Origin: Clostridia bacterium
GTDB lineage: Bacteria; Bacillota; Clostridia; Oscillospirales; CAG-272
NCBI GenBank assembly: GCA_017399105.1
Contig: JAFQEJ010000041.1
Location: forward strand, 1 to 64,000
DNA length: 64,000 bases
Direction of reading: 5' to 3'
The translations under genes were made by a program, and so were the position numbers. The notes under the pieces are model-generated. The model was not told the DNA's origin. It saw only the letters and a list, made by a program, of their open reading frames with translations, and did not search any database. Positions 60,585 through 64,000 of the stretch are shown piece after piece. How positions within the stretch are numbered: the first letter of the stretch is position 1; each line of letters opens with the position of its first letter.

Positions 60585-61517
60585 GTGAAACAAACCAAAA
60601 CTCTCATCATTCTTGTGGCAGTTCTGGCGGTGCTCGGCATTGGCTATCTTGCCGTTTCGAGCCTGACCCCCGATGAAACGGTCGGTGATACCGCCGAAAC
60701 CGGCGATACTGCCATCACCCTCACCGATTTTGATTATGCCACGGTTGAGCGCATGGAATATACGGCAGCCGGGGACAGTTATGTGCTTGAGAAGGTCAAC
60801 ACCGTCTGGTACTGGGCGGATGACCACGCACTTCCGCTGAATCAGGAGGCAGTGCTCCAGATGGCGAATGCAGCCGGTACACTCAGCGTCCTGCGTAAAG
60901 TCGAAGGCTCGGCTACAGAGGAAAGCTACGGACTTGCTATCCCCTCCCATGAGATCAGGATCACCCTTGCAGATGGCTCCGAGCTGCAGATTGCCATCGG
61001 CAATTACAACAGCTTTGCCGGCGGCTATTACCTTGCTTATGAGGGAAGTGTCTACATTGTGGCACAGGATTTCGTCACCTACTTCGGATTTGCTCCCATC
61101 GATATGATCAAGCTGGACAGCCTGCCTGTAATCGCAGATGTCACCTCGATCAAATCGGTGCTGCTTGACGGCGAGGAGCATACCGCTTCGATGATGCTCT
61201 CTACCTTCTTTGACGCATACAGCGCACTGACTGCGACAGTTCTTGTCGATTACAATGCCGAGGCAGCTGAGCTTACCGAATGTGGATTGGATGAAGCAAG
61301 CCGCACTACCGTTACGGTCAACTACACCGAGAAAATCGAGGTCAACGACACCAATCAGTCGATCAGCTCCTCGATTACGAAGGATCATACGCTGAATCTC
61401 CACTTCGGCACCACGCTGGAGGGAGTTACCTTCTTCAGCTTCGATGATTCTTCAATGGTCTTTGCGACAGCTGAAGCGAGTGCCCAGGCGATTCTCGATG
61501 CGATTATAAGTGAATAA
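60585..61517 (+). CDS. DUF4340-domain protein of the Gld-type operon
   Basis: 310 residues starting with GTG at 60585 behind GGGAGGTTCGC. An N-terminal helix (about 7-26) anchors a beta-rich outside domain with WYWADDHALPLNQEAVLQMA and ISLTLADGSELQIAIGNYNS-like segments (here IRITLADGSELQIAIGN). DUF4340 proteins regularly follow GldG genes. Last gene of the operon; a terminator follows. Confidence 0.88.
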   Translation: MKQTKTLIILVAVLAVLGIGYLAVSSLTPDETVGDTAETGDTAITLTDFDYATVERMEYTAAGDSYVLEKVNTVWYWADDHALPLNQEAVLQMANAAGTLSVLRKVEGSATEESYGLAIPSHEIRITLADGSELQIAIGNYNSFAGGYYLAYEGSVYIVAQDFVTYFGFAPIDMIKLDSLPVIADVTSIKSVLLDGEEHTASMMLSTFFDAYSALTATVLVDYNAEAAELTECGLDEASRTTVTVNYTEKIEVNDTNQSISSSITKDHTLNLHFGTTLEGVTFFSFDDSSMVFATAEASAQAILDAIISE

Positions 61518-61551
61518 ATCAAAACCACCGGTGGAGCCGGTGGTTTTGATT
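61517..61551. terminator. Bidirectional terminator between convergent operons
   Basis: ATCAAAACCACCGG and CCGGTGGTTTTGAT form a fourteen-base-pair stem with T runs on both strands. Confidence 0.9.
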
Positions 61552-61573
61552 CTTCATGATCACTTTTTATTGT

Positions 61574-62605
61574 CTATTTCACATCCATACGCATGCCGGT
61601 CGCCGCCGATTCGTACACTGCCTTGACGATCTTCAGGTCGCGCAGTCCCGACTCCACCGAAACAGGGGCAGGCTTGCCTTCGAGGATGGCTTTAACGAAG
61701 GCGATGCTCTGGTCGTATGGCGTCTCGTGCTCATACTGCTGCAGCGTGGAGTAGACAGGATAGCGGCGTTGTGCTTTGGGCGTGTCATATTCGATAACCT
61801 CACCCTTGAAGGGGGTATCGATCATAACCTCCAGATCCACATCATTGGTGAAGAGGAAATAGCCCTTGGTTCCGTAAACACCGATATAGCTTCGGTCAGC
61901 ACAGTAGGAGGACTCAATGGTGCCAAGCACTCCCGACTCAAAGAGGCAGGAGGCTGCCGTCGCATCGTCACCACCGATGTTTTTACACATCCTGTTGTGG
62001 GAGAATGCCATGACCGACTGGATCTCGCTTCCGATCAGCCACTGAACCGCGTCGATGGAGTGGATGGCAAGCTGAATGAAGGAGCCGCCGCCGCACTTGG
62101 CAAGGTCGCCTCTCCAGGTCCCGGGAGGTGTAATCAGACCGCCGCGGTGAGCGTTGCGGCAATGAACACCCTCAATTTCACCAAGATATCCCTCGGCGAT
62201 CAGCCGCTTCATATCGTACATGATGGGGTTGTTGAACATGCTCATGTACATGCCCACATTGCGTTTCGTTCTATTTGATGCGGCGAGAATATGCTCTCCT
62301 TCGGCAATCGAAGGAGCCAGCGGCTTCTGCAGAATCACATGCTTGTCGGAGTCAATAGCGGAAAGCGCCTGGAATTCATGGAGAAAGTTTGGGGTACTGA
62401 TGTCCACCACATCGATGTCGGGGGCAAGGGCATCCTCAAAGCGATCGCTGAAGGCACAGCCAAGAGAATCGGCGATTTTTTCTGCTGCGCTGAGATTGGA
62501 ATCGATGACAAGCGCTAGCTCTGCACCTTCGATTTGCGTGTACCGTTTACAGTAGAAGCGCGCCATTCCACCGCATCCTACTACAGCTATGCGTAATTTT
62601 TTCAT
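61574..62605 (-). CDS. Gfo/Idh/MocA-family oxidoreductase
   Basis: 343 residues. The N-terminal Rossmann fold has VAVVGCGGMARF-like sequence (residues 5-16, GCGGMA) and the C-terminal alpha/beta domain follows at about 125. The usual EKP catalytic Lys motif is QKP here (VILQKPLAPS, about 95). It would oxidise or reduce a sugar or inositol derivative with NAD(P). Its ATG overlaps the stop of the isomerase gene by four bases, so the two act together. The substrate is unknown. Confidence 0.92.
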   Translation of the reverse strand: MKKLRIAVVGCGGMARFYCKRYTQIEGAELALVIDSNLSAAEKIADSLGCAFSDRFEDALAPDIDVVDISTPNFLHEFQALSAIDSDKHVILQKPLAPSIAEGEHILAASNRTKRNVGMYMSMFNNPIMYDMKRLIAEGYLGEIEGVHCRNAHRGGLITPPGTWRGDLAKCGGGSFIQLAIHSIDAVQWLIGSEIQSVMAFSHNRMCKNIGGDDATAASCLFESGVLGTIESSYCADRSYIGVYGTKGYFLFTNDVDLEVMIDTPFKGEVIEYDTPKAQRRYPVYSTLQQYEHETPYDQSIAFVKAILEGKPAPVSVESGLRDLKIVKAVYESAATGMRMDVK

Positions 62606-63384
62606 GCTTCAAGCTCCTTAAAGAGATTCTTTAAATAGACCGCTTCCTTTGCTGCCACCTCATCGGGATTGTCTCCCTTCAGATGGTTGGCGTGCTCGAT
62701 GGAAACTGCGCCGTCAAAGCCATGCTCCCGCAGAATCGAGAGAAAACGGGGGAAATCATAGCAGCCCTCGCCGAGACATACAAAGTCATGGGCGGCGGGA
62801 TCACCGATCCAGTTGTGAGCATGGAGATGAACGGTGTATTTTCCCAGTTCCGCCGCGCACTGATAGACATCCTTGGTGGCGTCGGGCAGCGGAACCTGCA
62901 GATTCAGGCGGAGATTGTCGCGTCCCACCGCATCAAGCAGCTTCAGCGTTCCCTCCACTGTCTCCATCAGCGAGCCATGATGCATCTCGAGGACAAAGGT
63001 GAGATGAGGCGCCATATCGCAGATGGTGCGAAGTCCGAGTACACCCTGCCTGAACTGCTCCTCGGTGGCGTCGGCGGCACTCACACCGCCGGTGAAGACG
63101 CGGATGAGCTTGCAGTCAAGCTCCTTTGCGTAGCCGATATAGCCGCGGGCGATGGCATAGCTCTCTTCCAGCTGTTCGGTCGTGCCGGTGACATTGAAGT
63201 AGGGGCATAACTGAGTGATTTCAAGTCCGATGCCGACGGTTTCTGCCTTGACCTGTTCGATGGGCTTTGAGACGACATACTGATGCCACAGCTCCACGCC
63301 GTCATAGCCCAGCTCCTTGAGCATGAGGCAGGCTTCGGGGATTTTATCGAGGGGATAGACATTGGTGCAAAAGGATAATTTCAT
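62602..63384 (-). CDS. Sugar phosphate isomerase/epimerase (xylose isomerase-like TIM barrel)
   Basis: 260 residues. The AP endonuclease 2/xylose-isomerase-like barrel is recognised from LKELGYDGVELWHQY near the start, FVLEMHHGSLMET (a metal-binding Glu region, about 148), VHLHAHNW (about 205) and VSIEHANH (about 235). It probably isomerises or epimerises a sugar or sugar acid for the oxidoreductase encoded next. The start lies ten bases after the CBM9-like gene with AAGGAGCCTGTC ahead. Confidence 0.9.
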   Translation of the reverse strand: MKLSFCTNVYPLDKIPEACLMLKELGYDGVELWHQYVVSKPIEQVKAETVGIGLEITQLCPYFNVTGTTEQLEESYAIARGYIGYAKELDCKLIRVFTGGVSAADATEEQFRQGVLGLRTICDMAPHLTFVLEMHHGSLMETVEGTLKLLDAVGRDNLRLNLQVPLPDATKDVYQCAAELGKYTVHLHAHNWIGDPAAHDFVCLGEGCYDFPRFLSILREHGFDGAVSIEHANHLKGDNPDEVAAKEAVYLKNLFKELEA

Positions 63385-63394
63385 GACAGGCTCC

Positions 63395-64000
63395 TTATTT
63401 CAAAATCCACTTGCCGTCATAGGGCAGAGGACGGGTCTCGAGGGCGGTCTTGCCCCACTGATTGAACTGACAGCCATAAGGCGTATGGCAGACGATGGCA
63501 AGACCGACGGTGAGTGTGCTTCCCTCGGTGAGGGTGATGCCGCCCAGCTCTTCCTTGGCAAGTCTTGCGGTGAAGCGGGTGTGACCGTCTGCAATCTCGG
63601 CTGTGAGGGTGCTCTTCTCGTCATACCATCCGCGGGGAATATCATATTTGAAGATGCGCAGATCCTCACCGATGCGGAAGCGGTTGCTGTAGCGGTAGAT
63701 CACCGGCTTGCCCTCCTCGATGGTAAGGCTGATGAGGGTGCGGGTGTTGCCTTCCTTCAGCTCAAGCAGAATATTGTCGCCGCGGAAGAGGGTGGGACCG
63801 TGGTAGGGCTGGTTGGTCATGACGCGCTCACAGTCGACCGTAAGATTCAGCCCCTCTGCGTCATAGGAAATTTCCGCGCTTCCCGCCGCGCAGTTCACCG
63901 GATCATCCCAGGGAAGGGAGAGCGTAACGCTGCCCTCGTGGGGAATCTCGGCGATCTCGTGCTCGGGATGGAACTTCATGCGATTGATCTTGCGGCGGAT
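63395..64000 (-). CDS. CBM9-like carbohydrate-binding protein (5' end outside window)
   Basis: The frame is open to the window edge (IRRKINRMKF before the first Met at 63979), so this is likely the C-terminal part of a longer protein. The visible 200 residues are a beta-sandwich domain like family 9 carbohydrate-binding or DOMON modules (SAEISYDAEGLNLTVDCERV, TRFTARLAKEELGGI, LTVGLAIVCHTPYGCQFNQWG). It is first in a run with the isomerase and oxidoreductase genes, which suggests sugar use. If Met63979 is the start, it would be a 194-residue protein, but no ribosome site precedes it. Confidence 0.75.
   Translation of the reverse strand: MRRKINRMKFHPEHEIAEIPHEGSVTLSLPWDDPVNCAAGSAEISYDAEGLNLTVDCERVMTNQPYHGPTLFRGDNILLELKEGNTRTLISLTIEEGKPVIYRYSNRFRIGEDLRIFKYDIPRGWYDEKSTLTAEIADGHTRFTARLAKEELGGITLTEGSTLTVGLAIVCHTPYGCQFNQWGKTALETRPLPYDGKWILK

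Noticed and set aside
58227..61403. A very long open frame (1058 residues) on the minus strand
   Set aside because: It is antisense to the ABC/GldG operon, has a His/Gly/Cys/Asp-rich mix with no recognisable domain, and no ribosome site. GC-rich codon use in the real genes keeps the antisense frame open.
1..64000. tRNA or rRNA genes, CRISPR arrays, transposases, prophage genes
   Set aside because: None could be recognised by eye on either strand; a covariance search would be needed to exclude a tRNA fully.

Overview
The window reads as chromosome of an anaerobic, endospore-forming member of the Clostridia, most like an uncultured gut Oscillospirales- or Christensenellales-type lineage (this placement is inference). 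The reasons are the sporulation and germination genes (spoIIP, gpr, a SpoVB-type flippase, a SpoIID-domain protein), a flavodiiron protein fused to a flavin reductase and rubredoxin, T-box leaders, strong AGGAGG ribosome sites, a NifS/NifU/MnmA cluster and a moderately GC-rich composition. No tRNA, rRNA, CRISPR array, phage or transposase gene was recognised.

Layout. 1-4.5 kb: the end of a beta-helix protein, an M28 metallopeptidase, an XRE regulator and a MATE pump. 4.6-7.6 kb: a sodium:solute symporter with a small membrane partner under a T-box whose specifier reads UAC (Tyr), then an AT-rich divergent pair with a likely operator. 7.6-13.2 kb: a stand-alone TrpB-type enzyme, then pheS and pheT behind a Phe (UUC) T-box, split by an unusual 257-bp structured spacer. 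13.3-15.7 kb: a large TasA-like/beta-helix surface protein. 15.8-18.7 kb: nifS-nifU-mnmA (sulfur transfer to Fe-S clusters and tRNA). 19-26.4 kb: metA, a phosphodiester glycosidase, an ECF sigma ORF with an extra domain, an XRE regulator and the flavodiiron protein. 26.5-31 kb: two related lipoproteins and a gpr-spoIIP-small membrane protein run. 31-36 kb: an orphan peptide-binding lipoprotein, and aconitase overlapping a NUDIX hydrolase. 36-39 kb: an AlgX-like plus MBOAT pair for O-acetylation of an exported polymer. 39-47.8 kb: XRE regulators, a second ECF sigma ORF fused to an anti-sigma zinc finger, galM-dxs-lipoprotein, and a SpoIID protein. 47.9-56.3 kb: citrate synthase, sialate O-acetylesterase, shikimate kinase, a divergent superoxide-dismutase-like protein, MATE, YitT and SpoVB family proteins. 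56.3-61.5 kb: a TetR regulator and a four-gene Gld-type ABC exporter operon. 61.5-64 kb: a sugar oxidoreductase, a sugar isomerase/epimerase and a CBM9-like protein that runs off the edge.

The most unusual signals are: (1) a family of about 75-bp intergenic repeats (five copies) with a terminal 6-bp hairpin whose arms covary between copies, three of them abutting or supplying a gene's 3' end; (2) two separate ECF sigma ORFs that each carry an in-frame ATG behind a perfect AAAAAGGAG exactly at the junction with a second domain, suggesting one gene makes both a sigma-domain fusion and a separate C-terminal protein; (3) a tyrosine-type T-box on a symporter operon; (4) an SOD-fold protein that keeps its metal ligands but lacks two second-shell active-site residues.
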